A DNA stretch of 64,000 bases, from NCBI GenBank assembly GCA_002438505.1, contig DJPI01000018.1, positions 1 through 64,000 on the forward strand, in the 5' to 3' direction. Source of the DNA: Ruminococcaceae bacterium UBA6416 (lineage in GTDB: Bacteria; Bacillota; Clostridia; Oscillospirales; Acutalibacteraceae). The position numbers and the translations under genes are program-made. Shown piece after piece: positions 33,461 through 41,720 of this stretch; within the stretch, counting starts at the first letter, position 1, and every line of letters begins with the position of its first letter. The notes below the pieces were generated by a model. That model made no database searches, had not been told where the DNA came from, and saw nothing but the letters and a program-made list of their open reading frames with translations.

Positions 33461-33633
33461 TTTTTGTTTCCTCCAAAAAAGTTTTCTCCGCAAATATTTT
33501 AGCATATACTGTCGTATTTTTCAATAATTGCTCGCCCGAGACAAAAAAAGAGACCGCCTCAAGGCGACTCGGCAAAAGGATAAACCAATCTTGCCAAACC
33601 ACCCTAACGGCAGCCTTTTTGTTTAAGAAAAAA

Positions 33634-34479
33634 TTATTTGCTGTAATGCCTGATGGAGCCTATTGACATTGCAACAACATCAACAACATGGAAGAACGCT
33701 CCGTCCTCGGTCGGCCAGACGGTCAGCCCCTCCGCCTCGGTCGGAAGAGCGGCGGCGGTGCGCTCAAGAACAACGCTCACCTTTCCGGTTTCAAGGTCGG
33801 CGGAATAGACGTGCTTTTTCTTGTTTGTGTCATTGCAGGAGATATAAAGCAAGCCGTCATAGACCTCCGCGCCCTGAACGCGGTGGAAGGAGGTTTCAAG
33901 CATTATTCGTCCAATCGGTTCAAGCGTTTCAATGTTAAGAACATTGACAAAATCTCCGCCTCTTGAAATACCCGTGTAAAGAACACCCTTTTCGCGGTCG
34001 GCAGCGCACCATGAGAGATTTCCCTCCGGCTGAACCTCCTCACCGAGAATTTTATATTGGCCGGTGAATTCAAGCGTCTGAGCGTCAAAAACGGCAACGG
34101 CCGGGTGCTTGCGGAAAAGATCCTCAACCGCAACATAAATCTTGCCCTCATAATATGAGCAGCCGCCAAGATGGTTAAAAAGCTGCTTCTTCATCTCCCG
34201 TGGCATTGCATCCCTGTTTTCCTTCACAACCTCGCCGGTTTTCATGTCAATTTTTGCAATGCCGTTGAAGCCGGTGTAAGTCCTTGCGCCGGTGCAGTAA
34301 TAATAGGTTCCGTCCGTTGTGATGCCCTGAGTGAGATAGTCGCCGTCACAAAGAACATAGTGATCGGTTGAAATGAGCTTGGACTCGCCGAGCGAGTTTT
34401 CTCCTCCCTTGTCTGCAGCATTCGCAAAAAGCAGCATTGTGCTGACAAAAAGGGCAAAAATGCGTTTGAAAATTTCCAT
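33634..34479 (-). CDS. Exported beta-propeller-like protein of unknown function
   Basis: A 281-aa protein from the ATG at 34479, with GGAGG seven bases upstream. The N terminus MEIFKRIFALFVSTMLLFANAA is a signal peptide. The rest shows repeated blade-like units: DGTYYYCTGARTY, GGCSYYEGKIYVAVED, EKGVLYTGISRGGDF, AEVYDGLLYISCND and AEGLTVWPTEDG. These resemble quinoprotein- or SMP-30-like propellers. No catalytic residues are assigned. A longer frame from 34563 lacks a ribosome binding site. Confidence 0.8.
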   Translation of the reverse strand: MEIFKRIFALFVSTMLLFANAADKGGENSLGESKLISTDHYVLCDGDYLTQGITTDGTYYYCTGARTYTGFNGIAKIDMKTGEVVKENRDAMPREMKKQLFNHLGGCSYYEGKIYVAVEDLFRKHPAVAVFDAQTLEFTGQYKILGEEVQPEGNLSWCAADREKGVLYTGISRGGDFVNVLNIETLEPIGRIMLETSFHRVQGAEVYDGLLYISCNDTNKKKHVYSADLETGKVSVVLERTAAALPTEAEGLTVWPTEDGAFFHVVDVVAMSIGSIRHYSK

Positions 34480-34601
34480 TGTTTTTCCTCCTGTGAAAGC
34501 CGGAAGAGCGGCTGAACAAATTGCTTTCTCAGTGATTATAACCCTGATTGCCGAATTTTTCAATAGTCTTTTTCATAGCTTAATTTAAAGGGAGTGGTGC
34601 A

Positions 34602-35342
34602 ATGGATATCATCATAAACGGAGCCGGAGGAAAAATGGGCTGCGTTCTGCGCTCACTCATTCAAAGCGAAAAAAAGCACCGGGTGTCTGCCCTTGTTGAC
34701 CCGGCGTTTGAAACTGACGCAAAAAGCTGCGTTTTTAAAAATCTTTTTGAAGTTTCAAAAACGGCGGACGTCATTGTCGACTTCTCCTTTCACACATCCG
34801 TTCCGCTTCTCTGCTCCTATGCCGTGAAAACAAAAACGCCCGTTGTTGTTGCAACAACGGGTCACACGGAACGGGAAAAAGGCATAATCGGCTCTTCTTC
34901 AAGACATATTCCGGTTTTTTATTCGGCCAATATGTCACTCGGAGTTGCGCTGACTGCGTGCATTGCAAAAATGACGGCCAAGGCTTTTCCGGAAGCCGAA
35001 ATTGAGATTGTTGAAACCCACCATGACAAAAAGGCGGATTTTCCGAGCGGAACAGCCCTCATGCTTGCCGAAGCAATAAAAAGCGTCCGTCCGGGTCTTT
35101 CCGTCCGCAGCTCACATATTCCCGGAAAAGGAAGAGATAAAAATGAGCTTTTTATCCATTCGCTGCGGTTGGGAAACTCAGCAGGCTCTCATGAAATTAT
35201 CTTTGCCCTGCCCTTTCAAACGGTCACAATCAAGCATGAAGCACACAGCAGAACGCTTTTTGCCGAAGGCGCGCTCAAAGCGGCCGAATTCATTGTTAAA
35301 AAGGAAAACGGACTTTATTGTGCGCAGGATATTTTGGAATGA
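34602..35342 (+). CDS. dapB: 4-Hydroxy-tetrahydrodipicolinate reductase
   Basis: NAD(P)H-dependent reductase of lysine/diaminopimelate synthesis, 246 aa. It has the nucleotide-binding motif INGAGGKMG, the DFSFHTSVP and VATTGHTEREKG segments, and the catalytic signature VETHHDKKADFPSGTALMLA, in which the usual D-A-P is read as D-F-P. It is a lone plus-strand gene. Its product is the substrate of the Ddh at 6.8 kb, so the window holds two consecutive enzymes of the dehydrogenase route to meso-DAP. Confidence 0.93.
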   Translation: MDIIINGAGGKMGCVLRSLIQSEKKHRVSALVDPAFETDAKSCVFKNLFEVSKTADVIVDFSFHTSVPLLCSYAVKTKTPVVVATTGHTEREKGIIGSSSRHIPVFYSANMSLGVALTACIAKMTAKAFPEAEIEIVETHHDKKADFPSGTALMLAEAIKSVRPGLSVRSSHIPGKGRDKNELFIHSLRLGNSAGSHEIIFALPFQTVTIKHEAHSRTLFAEGALKAAEFIVKKENGLYCAQDILE

Positions 35343-35363
35343 AAGAGCAGCCGCCTTCCGAAA

Positions 35364-37043
35364 TCATCTTGCGGTAACGGTCTGCCGCAGCGTTCCGGGA
35401 GTGTAGGCGGAGCCTTGATAAATTCCGTTTTTCTGAACACCGGTGTTGATTCCTCCGCTATAAATATTATAGCTTTTTCCGCGAACAAGCTCCGGACTTG
35501 AAAACCAGAAGTCCTCACACCTTCTTGGAAGCTTCAAACAAAAGAGCGATTTTCCGCGCTCATCGGTAACGGCAAGAAGAATATTCGCCGCCGCCTTTGC
35601 CGTTGATGAAAGCTCAGCGTTCCTGACAACGGTTGCCTTGTGGGTCGGAAGGTCTCCGGCGGCAAAAACAGTTCCCCCCGTAACGGTGTATATTCCGCGT
35701 CCGTTAGCTCCGCTCTTTGCGGAAAGGGAAACAACGATTCCGCCGCTTTGAGTGACAACCGTGTCCGGACTGAAGGCGCAGGAACGCGCATTGATGTATA
35801 GGTTTCCTCCGCTGATGTTTGCGAGCTTCGCCTCAATGCCGTCAAGGCAGTATTCGGTGTTGATGCTTCCGCCGGAAATGTTAATTGCGGCCGAGCTGAA
35901 AAACGCGGTGCGGTCTGTTTTGATGTTGATGCTTCCACCCGTGACAATGAGCCTTCCGCCGCAATTAAAGGCATCAGTCCTGCTGTTGACGGCAAAATCA
36001 CCGCCCGAAACGGTGAGCGCTCCTGCGGCATAAACAGCGTTTGAGACTTCGGCATCAATCGGCGTGTCTTTCTGCGCAGCAATATGGGCGCCAAGCTCCG
36101 GCAAGGCCTTTTCACTGCCTGCGCCGTTCTTTTTTCCTGCTTTTTCCGTGCTTCCGCCGTCACCGGTCAGGTCGAATGAGCCTCCGGAAACAACGATGCT
36201 TGAAGAGCTGTGAACGCAGTCAAGCCGGCTTTCAATTTTAAACGAACCGCCGGAAACAACAAGCGCTCCTTTCCCCGGATCCGAGTCCCCTGTTCTGAGT
36301 CCGCTTCCGCCGGAAACGGCTGAGATGCTTCCGCCGGAAACAACAAGGCCGTTTTTTCCGCAAACGGCGTCATCAGAGCTTTCAATGTTCAGGCTGCCGC
36401 TTTCAATGCAGATGTCATCTGAGGAAAAAATGCCCTTTCCGTGTTTTGCTTCAATGAAAAGCGAGCCCTTTCCGCCGATTGTCAAGTCACCTTTGCTGAA
36501 AACCGCCGCCGGAACAAAGTCATCCTGCGCCTGACTTTCGCTTTCGCGTTGTGAGTCAATGCTGTCCGAAACGGTGTTTTTGGTGTCCTCGGTCAGGATG
36601 AGCCTTGCATCGCTGACGGAATCGGCAAAATATATCGGCGCATCGTCCGAGAAGCTAACTGAAACGCCGTTCAAATAAAGCATTACGCGCGCGTTCGGTT
36701 CCTTTGTGTCAACAACAATGCGGCCATTTGAAAGTCTGCCCTTGACCGAATAAGTTCCGCCTTTTGAAATTGTCAAAACAGAGTTTTCAAACGAGACGCC
36801 GCCGCCGTTGATTGTTGTGTTCTCATTGTTGAGGATAATATAAGTGTCAACATCGGTCGGAGACTCAATGTCATATGAGGTCGGCACCGTCACGGCGGTG
36901 TCGGCGCTTATCGGAGAAACCGTTGAAAGGAGAACGGGTATTTTGTTTTTTTCCGCGCCGCTTTTGCACGCGACAAAAAAAGCAGGCAAAAGACCAATCA
37001 GCAGCGCCGAAAACAGGGCGTTGATTTTTTTACAGCTTTGCAT
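35364..37043 (-). CDS. Secreted beta-helix (carbohydrate-binding-domain type) lipoprotein
   Basis: A 559-aa exported protein. The signal sequence ends in FFVAC, a fair lipobox. From about residue 70 it is built of repeats of the form LxVSGGSFxxxSxxD (GLVVSGGSISAVSGGSGL, ALVVSGGSFKIESRLDCVH, ALTVSGGDFAVNSRTDAF), characteristic of the 'carbohydrate-binding domain-containing' DUF4353 parallel beta-helix proteins. The final ~80 residues form a separate domain. Gene neighbours (DUF4956, VTC) occur with such proteins and with CotH kinases in other Firmicutes. Ligand unknown. Confidence 0.87.
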   Translation of the reverse strand: MQSCKKINALFSALLIGLLPAFFVACKSGAEKNKIPVLLSTVSPISADTAVTVPTSYDIESPTDVDTYIILNNENTTINGGGVSFENSVLTISKGGTYSVKGRLSNGRIVVDTKEPNARVMLYLNGVSVSFSDDAPIYFADSVSDARLILTEDTKNTVSDSIDSQRESESQAQDDFVPAAVFSKGDLTIGGKGSLFIEAKHGKGIFSSDDICIESGSLNIESSDDAVCGKNGLVVSGGSISAVSGGSGLRTGDSDPGKGALVVSGGSFKIESRLDCVHSSSSIVVSGGSFDLTGDGGSTEKAGKKNGAGSEKALPELGAHIAAQKDTPIDAEVSNAVYAAGALTVSGGDFAVNSRTDAFNCGGRLIVTGGSINIKTDRTAFFSSAAINISGGSINTEYCLDGIEAKLANISGGNLYINARSCAFSPDTVVTQSGGIVVSLSAKSGANGRGIYTVTGGTVFAAGDLPTHKATVVRNAELSSTAKAAANILLAVTDERGKSLFCLKLPRRCEDFWFSSPELVRGKSYNIYSGGINTGVQKNGIYQGSAYTPGTLRQTVTAR

Positions 37044-37058
37044 AAAGTGAACTCCCGA

Positions 37059-37739
37059 TTAAAGATTTTCTCCGTTTTGAGCAAGACGGCAGCACATGAT
37101 TTCAAGATTTCCGTTTCTGCATCTGATTGAGTCAATGAGTGCCTTTTCGTCTCCCCCGTTTTTGAGCTTTATTTCATATTTCAGCTTGAACAGGCTTCCC
37201 ATGTTTGTTGTTTTAACGCTGACAAGCTCACAGCTGTCGGTATATTTTTCAAAAATATCGTTGAATGCGGCAGTGTAATTGAGGTTTTCCGGAATAACAA
37301 CAGTCAGCTCTTTTTTTCCCTCCGCGGCGCGCGCACCAAGCTTCAAGGCCGAGTAGACAAGCAACAAAAGCAGCATGACGGCCGAAAAAATCACCGCAAA
37401 GGCAATGTATCCCATTCCGGTTGCAAGTCCGGCGGCAAGAGCGATAAAAATTGCACCGATTTCCTTTGCCGTTCCGGGAATGCTGCGGAAGCGGACAAGG
37501 CTGAATGCACCGGCAACGGCAACGCCCGCGCCGAGGTTCCCGTTGACCATCATAATGATAATCTGAACCACAGCCGGAAGCAGAGCAAGAGTGACAACAA
37601 AGCCGGAGGAATATCTTTTTTCGGTTTTCATGTATACAAGCGCGGCGGCAAGGCCGATAAGTATTGAGCACGCCAAGCAGATGAAAAAAGAATACGGCGT
37701 GACCGAAGAAGAGAGAACCGATTTAAAAATTGCGGGCAT
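37059..37739 (-). CDS. DUF4956 membrane protein
   Basis: A 226-aa protein with four to five N-terminal hydrophobic segments (ICLACSILIGLAAALVYM, VVTLALLPAVVQIIIMMVNG, GVAVAGAFSLVRFRSIPGTAKEIG, IFIALAAGLATGMGYIAFAVI). The FSLVRFRSIPG...EIGAIFIALAAGLATGMGY stretch is the DUF4956 hallmark. A cytoplasmic alpha/beta tail follows. Genes of this family are commonly next to VTC-domain genes, as here, and are thought to form an envelope complex with them. GGAGG precedes the ATG. Confidence 0.9.
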   Translation of the reverse strand: MPAIFKSVLSSSVTPYSFFICLACSILIGLAAALVYMKTEKRYSSGFVVTLALLPAVVQIIIMMVNGNLGAGVAVAGAFSLVRFRSIPGTAKEIGAIFIALAAGLATGMGYIAFAVIFSAVMLLLLLVYSALKLGARAAEGKKELTVVIPENLNYTAAFNDIFEKYTDSCELVSVKTTNMGSLFKLKYEIKLKNGGDEKALIDSIRCRNGNLEIMCCRLAQNGENL

Positions 37740-37782
37740 TTATAATTCCTCCGTTTTTTGCTTTGTTTTTAACTTACACATT

Positions 37783-38505
37783 TCACACATGGCAGGCATA
37801 TTCCTGCCCGGGAGAAAACATCATCATTTCATAGGCTTTTCCGTACTTTGAAAATGCGCGCGGATAAATTTCAAGTTCGCCAAGGGCAGAAGAAAGCCAG
37901 AGCGGAACCGCACCGAGGGTTTTAACTTCCATAACATACAGTCCGTTTTCAAGAACAGGCTCCCCGTCCGAGCCGTTTGAAAGGTCAAGCATACGGTTAC
38001 GGAAGCGGATGTTGCGGTCAAAGGTCACGCGGACATCTCTGTCCTCAGAGGAGAAATACGCAGTCCTGTCGTAAAAAATTGAAACCGTTGGGCGCAGCGA
38101 ATGATAAAAGCCCATGAAATATGCAATTTCGCCATAGACCTGAGCGTCCAGCGCCGGAAAATTCCGCCGGCAGAGAAAGTCAACCGCCTCGCCATAGGTC
38201 ATATTGACCCGGCGTTTATAGACAACGCCTTTATACTTCTTTTTCAGCTCAACAAAAACATTGCTGCTTTCCTGCGGTATTCCGTATGAACGAAGGCGCA
38301 GCTTTTCTTTGTACAGCGGCCGCTCAATCGAGGCGCGGATAAGGCGAAAGTCCGGGGTGTCAAAATAAAGATTGCAGACGGTGCTTTCACCAAACTCGTC
38401 CGGAACAAGCTTTCCGCCAATGAGAGAAAGGAGCTTTTCCTTTTGAGTTTCGGTTATAACATACTTTTTTTCATAGCGTTCAAAAACTGACTGATAAGCA
38501 GGCAA
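37783..38505 (-). CDS. VTC (polyphosphate polymerase) domain protein
   Basis: A 240-aa triphosphate-tunnel-type protein. The start is a TTG at 38505, with AAGGGGAG seven bases upstream and no other start before the conserved FERYEKKYVI. Visible features are FERYEKKYVITETQKEKL, NLYFDTPDFRLI, YKEKLRLRSYG, VFVELKKKYKGVVYKRRV and a C-terminal YVMEVKTLGAVPLWL. The alternating Glu/Lys/Arg pattern lining the tunnel is kept. VTC4 in yeast makes polyphosphate; bacterial soluble versions next to DUF4956 have unproven activity. Confidence 0.9.
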   Translation of the reverse strand: MPAYQSVFERYEKKYVITETQKEKLLSLIGGKLVPDEFGESTVCNLYFDTPDFRLIRASIERPLYKEKLRLRSYGIPQESSNVFVELKKKYKGVVYKRRVNMTYGEAVDFLCRRNFPALDAQVYGEIAYFMGFYHSLRPTVSIFYDRTAYFSSEDRDVRVTFDRNIRFRNRMLDLSNGSDGEPVLENGLYVMEVKTLGAVPLWLSSALGELEIYPRAFSKYGKAYEMMMFSPGQEYACHV

Positions 38506-38550
38506 AGGCTCGCTCCCCTTTCTTGCTGTCCGGACTGCACCGGATGTTCA

Positions 38551-39795
38551 TTATAAAACCACTTTGAAAACGAGCGATTTTGAGTCCGTGCTTTCCGCAC
38601 TGATTTTCCCCTTGTGCCTTTGAACGATTGCTTTTGCGATTGAAAGACCGATGCCGTAGCCGCCGGTTTCACGCGAGCGTGAATTATCTGCGCGATAAAA
38701 GCGGTCAAAAAGACGCGGAAGCTGTTCTTTGTCAACATTATCGCAATCGTTATAAACGTCAAGGCAAACATTTTTTGAGGTTTTATAGAGCGTGACGATA
38801 ACCTTTCCGTTTTCAGAGGCGTACTTCACGGCGTTATCGCAAAGGAGGGAAACAAGCTGGCGCAGTTCGGCCTCGTTGCCCTTATACATAACATGGTCAG
38901 GCACATTGACGGAAAACTCAAGTCCCTTTGCTTTTGCAATCGTTTCAAAATTTGCGGCGGTGTCAAGAACGGCCTCGCTCAGGTCAAACAGCTCGTGCCG
39001 GGCGTCCTGAGACGTTTCATCAAGCTTTGAAAGCTCAACAAGGTTCCGAACAAGAACGGAAAGCCGCTGGGTCTGATCCTTAATGCTTGTCAGCCACTCG
39101 TTTTCTCCCTCGCAGATTTCAAGAACGTCCGCATCGGCGGAAATGATTGCAAGCGGCGTTTTCAGCTCGTGGCCTGCATCCGTGATGAATTGCTTTTGCT
39201 TTTCCATGCTTGTTTTAACGGGCTCAAGCGCTCTTTTTGAAAAACGGTAAACCGGAAAAATCAAAAGAAGAACGAACACAAGACCAACAATGAATGAGAT
39301 TGAAACAAGCGTTATTGACGACTCAAGCTCACGCTGAAAATCAATAAAAATAATCATTGATTTTTGTGTGTCCGCGTCCTTAACATAGTAATAGCGATAA
39401 GAATCAATGACGCCGAAGCCCGGCGCGTTCGGATAAATTTGAGAGGCAAACTCAAACGCATCCCGGTCTGTGACGGCGGCAACATTTTCCGTTGAAATGT
39501 CTGTTACAACATTGCCTTGAAGCTTAACAACAAAGTAGCGCGTTGAATACGGCGTTTCAACATTGAGCTCGCCGTTTCCGAACGGGTTCCAGAATGTACT
39601 GACATAATCGGAGATATTGACCGTTGTGCTCGGAAAGTGGCCGTCATTTTCCGCAAGCAGCAAAAGCGTGCTGCGCAGGTCGTAGTCACGCTGATAGATA
39701 TTGATGACATTGACCGCAAAAAGCTGAACAAAAACAATCGTCACAAGAGCAAAAAAAGCAATTCCGACAAACCTCCGCTGAAGCTTTTTCAGCAT
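38551..39795 (-). CDS. Sensor histidine kinase of an OmpR-type two-component system
   Basis: A 414-aa kinase. The ATG at 39795 is chosen (GGAGG eight bases upstream); it overlaps the regulator gene by seven bases. The topology is a membrane segment (GIAFFALVTIVFVQLFAVNV), an external sensor of about 130 residues, a second membrane segment (FIVGLVFVLLLIFPVYRF), then HisKA with FITDAGHELKTPLAIIS and HATPase with an N box LCDNAVKYASENGK, and G1/F/G2 boxes ending GGYGIGLSIAK. The VTC gene starts 45 bases further on, so it probably controls or shares an operon with the VTC/DUF4956 genes. Confidence 0.93.
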   Translation of the reverse strand: MLKKLQRRFVGIAFFALVTIVFVQLFAVNVINIYQRDYDLRSTLLLLAENDGHFPSTTVNISDYVSTFWNPFGNGELNVETPYSTRYFVVKLQGNVVTDISTENVAAVTDRDAFEFASQIYPNAPGFGVIDSYRYYYVKDADTQKSMIIFIDFQRELESSITLVSISFIVGLVFVLLLIFPVYRFSKRALEPVKTSMEKQKQFITDAGHELKTPLAIISADADVLEICEGENEWLTSIKDQTQRLSVLVRNLVELSKLDETSQDARHELFDLSEAVLDTAANFETIAKAKGLEFSVNVPDHVMYKGNEAELRQLVSLLCDNAVKYASENGKVIVTLYKTSKNVCLDVYNDCDNVDKEQLPRLFDRFYRADNSRSRETGGYGIGLSIAKAIVQRHKGKISAESTDSKSLVFKVVL

Positions 39796-40466
39796 TTGAT
39801 TTCCTCCAGCGTATAGCCAACGCCGCGGGTGGCCTTGATTTCGATATTGGCCTTGAGCGAGGAAAGCTTTTTGCGCAGATATGAGATATAAACCCAAACA
39901 ACATTAATCTCCGCCTCGGTCTCATAGCCCCAAATCCGCTCCATGAACTGCTCGGTTGAGATGAGCCTTCCGGCGTTGCTCATGAGCATTTCAATCATCT
40001 GGAACTCCTTGTTTCCAAGTCTTATTGAACCGCTGTCGGTTGAAAGCTCATAGGTTTCACGGTTGAGCGAAAGATTTCCGAGCGTGAGAAGATTGGGCGA
40101 AAACTCACTTTTTCTGCGCGTCATAGCGCGTATACGCGCAAGCAGCTCTCCGGTTGAGAACGGCTTTGTGAGGTAATCGTCCGCGCCGCTGTCCAGACCA
40201 AGAATTTTATCCTCGGTCTGCGCCTTTGCGGTGAGGATAAGAACGGGCGTTGAAATTCCGTTCTGGCGCAGCTTTTTGAGAACGTCAATGCCGTTCATTT
40301 TCGGCATCATAAGGTCAAGAATGATTCCGTCATAATTCTCACTCATTCCATAGTCATAAGCGTCCTCGCCGTTATAAACGGGGTCAACGGAATAGTTATT
40401 ATGTTTGAGGATTGCGCAAAGAGCCTTTGAAAGGTCCCTTTCATCCTCAGCAAGAAGAAGTCTCAT
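39789..40466 (-). CDS. OmpR-family response regulator
   Basis: A 225-aa regulator. The receiver domain has LLLAEDERDL, the phosphoacceptor Asp in YDGIILDLMMPKMNG, and Thr/Lys in LILTAKAQT and YLTKPF. The winged-helix output domain (~125-225) includes LGNKEFQMIEMLM, FMERIWGYETEAEINVVWVYISYLRKKL and RGVGYTLEE. It heads the five-gene operon running down to the beta-helix lipoprotein. Confidence 0.95.
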   Translation of the reverse strand: MRLLLAEDERDLSKALCAILKHNNYSVDPVYNGEDAYDYGMSENYDGIILDLMMPKMNGIDVLKKLRQNGISTPVLILTAKAQTEDKILGLDSGADDYLTKPFSTGELLARIRAMTRRKSEFSPNLLTLGNLSLNRETYELSTDSGSIRLGNKEFQMIEMLMSNAGRLISTEQFMERIWGYETEAEINVVWVYISYLRKKLSSLKANIEIKATRGVGYTLEEIKC

Positions 40467-40847
40467 AAGATTAAATCCCTCCTCAAATTTTCAGAAAGCC
40501 GCCGCAGCGGCAAGGGTCACTGTTATTATAGCTTTTATCGCCCTCCAAGGCAAGAAGCAAACAGCTTTTTTCAAACATTTTTTTGTTTTATGTTGACGTT
40601 ATCTATAATAATAAGCCGACCTAAAATAAACATAAAGCCAAAATAACAAATGAAACCCGACGCTGCCGAAAGGTGCGCCGGGTTCCATCTATTTGAAAGG
40701 AGAGGGGAGTGCGGTGGGGAGGAGGGGGCAGGTGAAAAATCGGAAAAAACACACTGCGATCCCCATCGCACAATCACAGTATATGAGGGGAACTTTAAAC
40801 GTAACTAAAGTAACAAAACTTTTTTCAAAATTTTTTTGAGACGGTTT
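40467..40847. other. Intergenic region with hairpins and a G-rich tract
   Basis: This 381-base gap lies upstream of the OmpR operon and downstream of the pseudouridine synthase gene. It holds a strong hairpin at about 40653-40684 (ACCCGACGC / GCGCCGGGT), a G-rich run at 40701-40732 with several GGGG tracts, and a weaker hairpin near 40740-40775. The region nearest the regulator gene is AT-rich, but no convincing promoter was assigned. Confidence 0.45.
40740..40775 (-). terminator. Possible terminator of the pncB-pseudouridine synthase operon
   Basis: On the minus strand TGCGAT and ATCGCA arms flank a GGGG loop and are followed by GTGTGTTTTTT. It lies about 70 bases past the stop of the synthase gene. 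The stem is short, so termination may be inefficient. Confidence 0.45.
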
Positions 40848-41720
40848 TTAAGCGGATTCTTCCTTCAAAAAGACGGCCATATCCTCCGGGATTGGTGCAG
40901 AGCAGGTTATCCTCTCCCCCGTCACGGGCTGAGAAAAGCTGACCTTTCCGCAGTGCAGCGCCTGATGGGTGATGTCGTCTCTTGCCTCACCATACATTCT
41001 GTCACCGAGAAGCGGCGCACCGAGGAAAGCAAAATGAACACGGATTTGGTGCGTCCTTCCGGTTTCAAGGTGGATTTTCAAAAGGGAAAGGGTTTCGCCT
41101 GTCCTTAGCGCTTCCCAGTGGGTCACAGCTCGGTCTCCACGGTCATCAGCCGTGCGGCATGTTTTCATCTGGTCGGGGCGGAAAATCGGCTTATCAATCG
41201 TTCCGCTCCCTTCAAAGCGTCCGGTTGCAAGGGCAAAGTATGTTTTTTCAATGTTTCCGGAAAGCCTTGCGGCGGCATGGCTGTTAAGGGCGCAGACAAC
41301 AAGGCCGCTTGTCCCCTTGTCAAGCCGTCCGACAGCGCGGAACGAACAGCTCATCCCCTTCTTTGAAAGATAGCCGCAAACGCTGTTTGCAAGCGTATCA
41401 CCCTGGTGGTTATGTGATTCATGAATCGGCATATACGCAGGCTTGTTGACAACAAGAACATCACTGTCCTCATAAACAACCTCCGGCATCACCGAGCCGG
41501 GAGCGGCAGTCTTTTCATCCTCGGGAATGTTGATTGAAACGCGGTCGCCTGTTTTGAGAAGGTCAACCGTTCTTGCGTGAGCGCCGTTGACAAGCAGTCC
41601 GTTTTCCGTGCGCTTGAGCGAGCGGACAAGCTTTGTTGAAAGGAAGACGCTGCCCTTGAGGAAGCTATACAGCTTTTTCCCGTCATAATCTTCCGGAATC
41701 AAAAATTCAAGCGTCCTCAT
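40848..41720 (-). CDS. RluA/RluD-family pseudouridine synthase
   Basis: A 290-aa RNA pseudouridine synthase. The start at 41720 overlaps the pncB stop (ATGA). An S4-like N terminus (LVRSLKRTENGLLVNG) precedes the catalytic domain with VVNKPAYMPIHES, the active-site motif AVGRLDKGTSGLVVCALN with its Asp, and LETGRTHQIRVHFAFLGAPLLGDRMYG. Of the RluA subfamily members (rRNA or tRNA targets), the exact site cannot be read off. Proteins of this size and motif are usually annotated RluD-like. Confidence 0.92.
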   Translation of the reverse strand: MRTLEFLIPEDYDGKKLYSFLKGSVFLSTKLVRSLKRTENGLLVNGAHARTVDLLKTGDRVSINIPEDEKTAAPGSVMPEVVYEDSDVLVVNKPAYMPIHESHNHQGDTLANSVCGYLSKKGMSCSFRAVGRLDKGTSGLVVCALNSHAAARLSGNIEKTYFALATGRFEGSGTIDKPIFRPDQMKTCRTADDRGDRAVTHWEALRTGETLSLLKIHLETGRTHQIRVHFAFLGAPLLGDRMYGEARDDITHQALHCGKVSFSQPVTGERITCSAPIPEDMAVFLKEESA

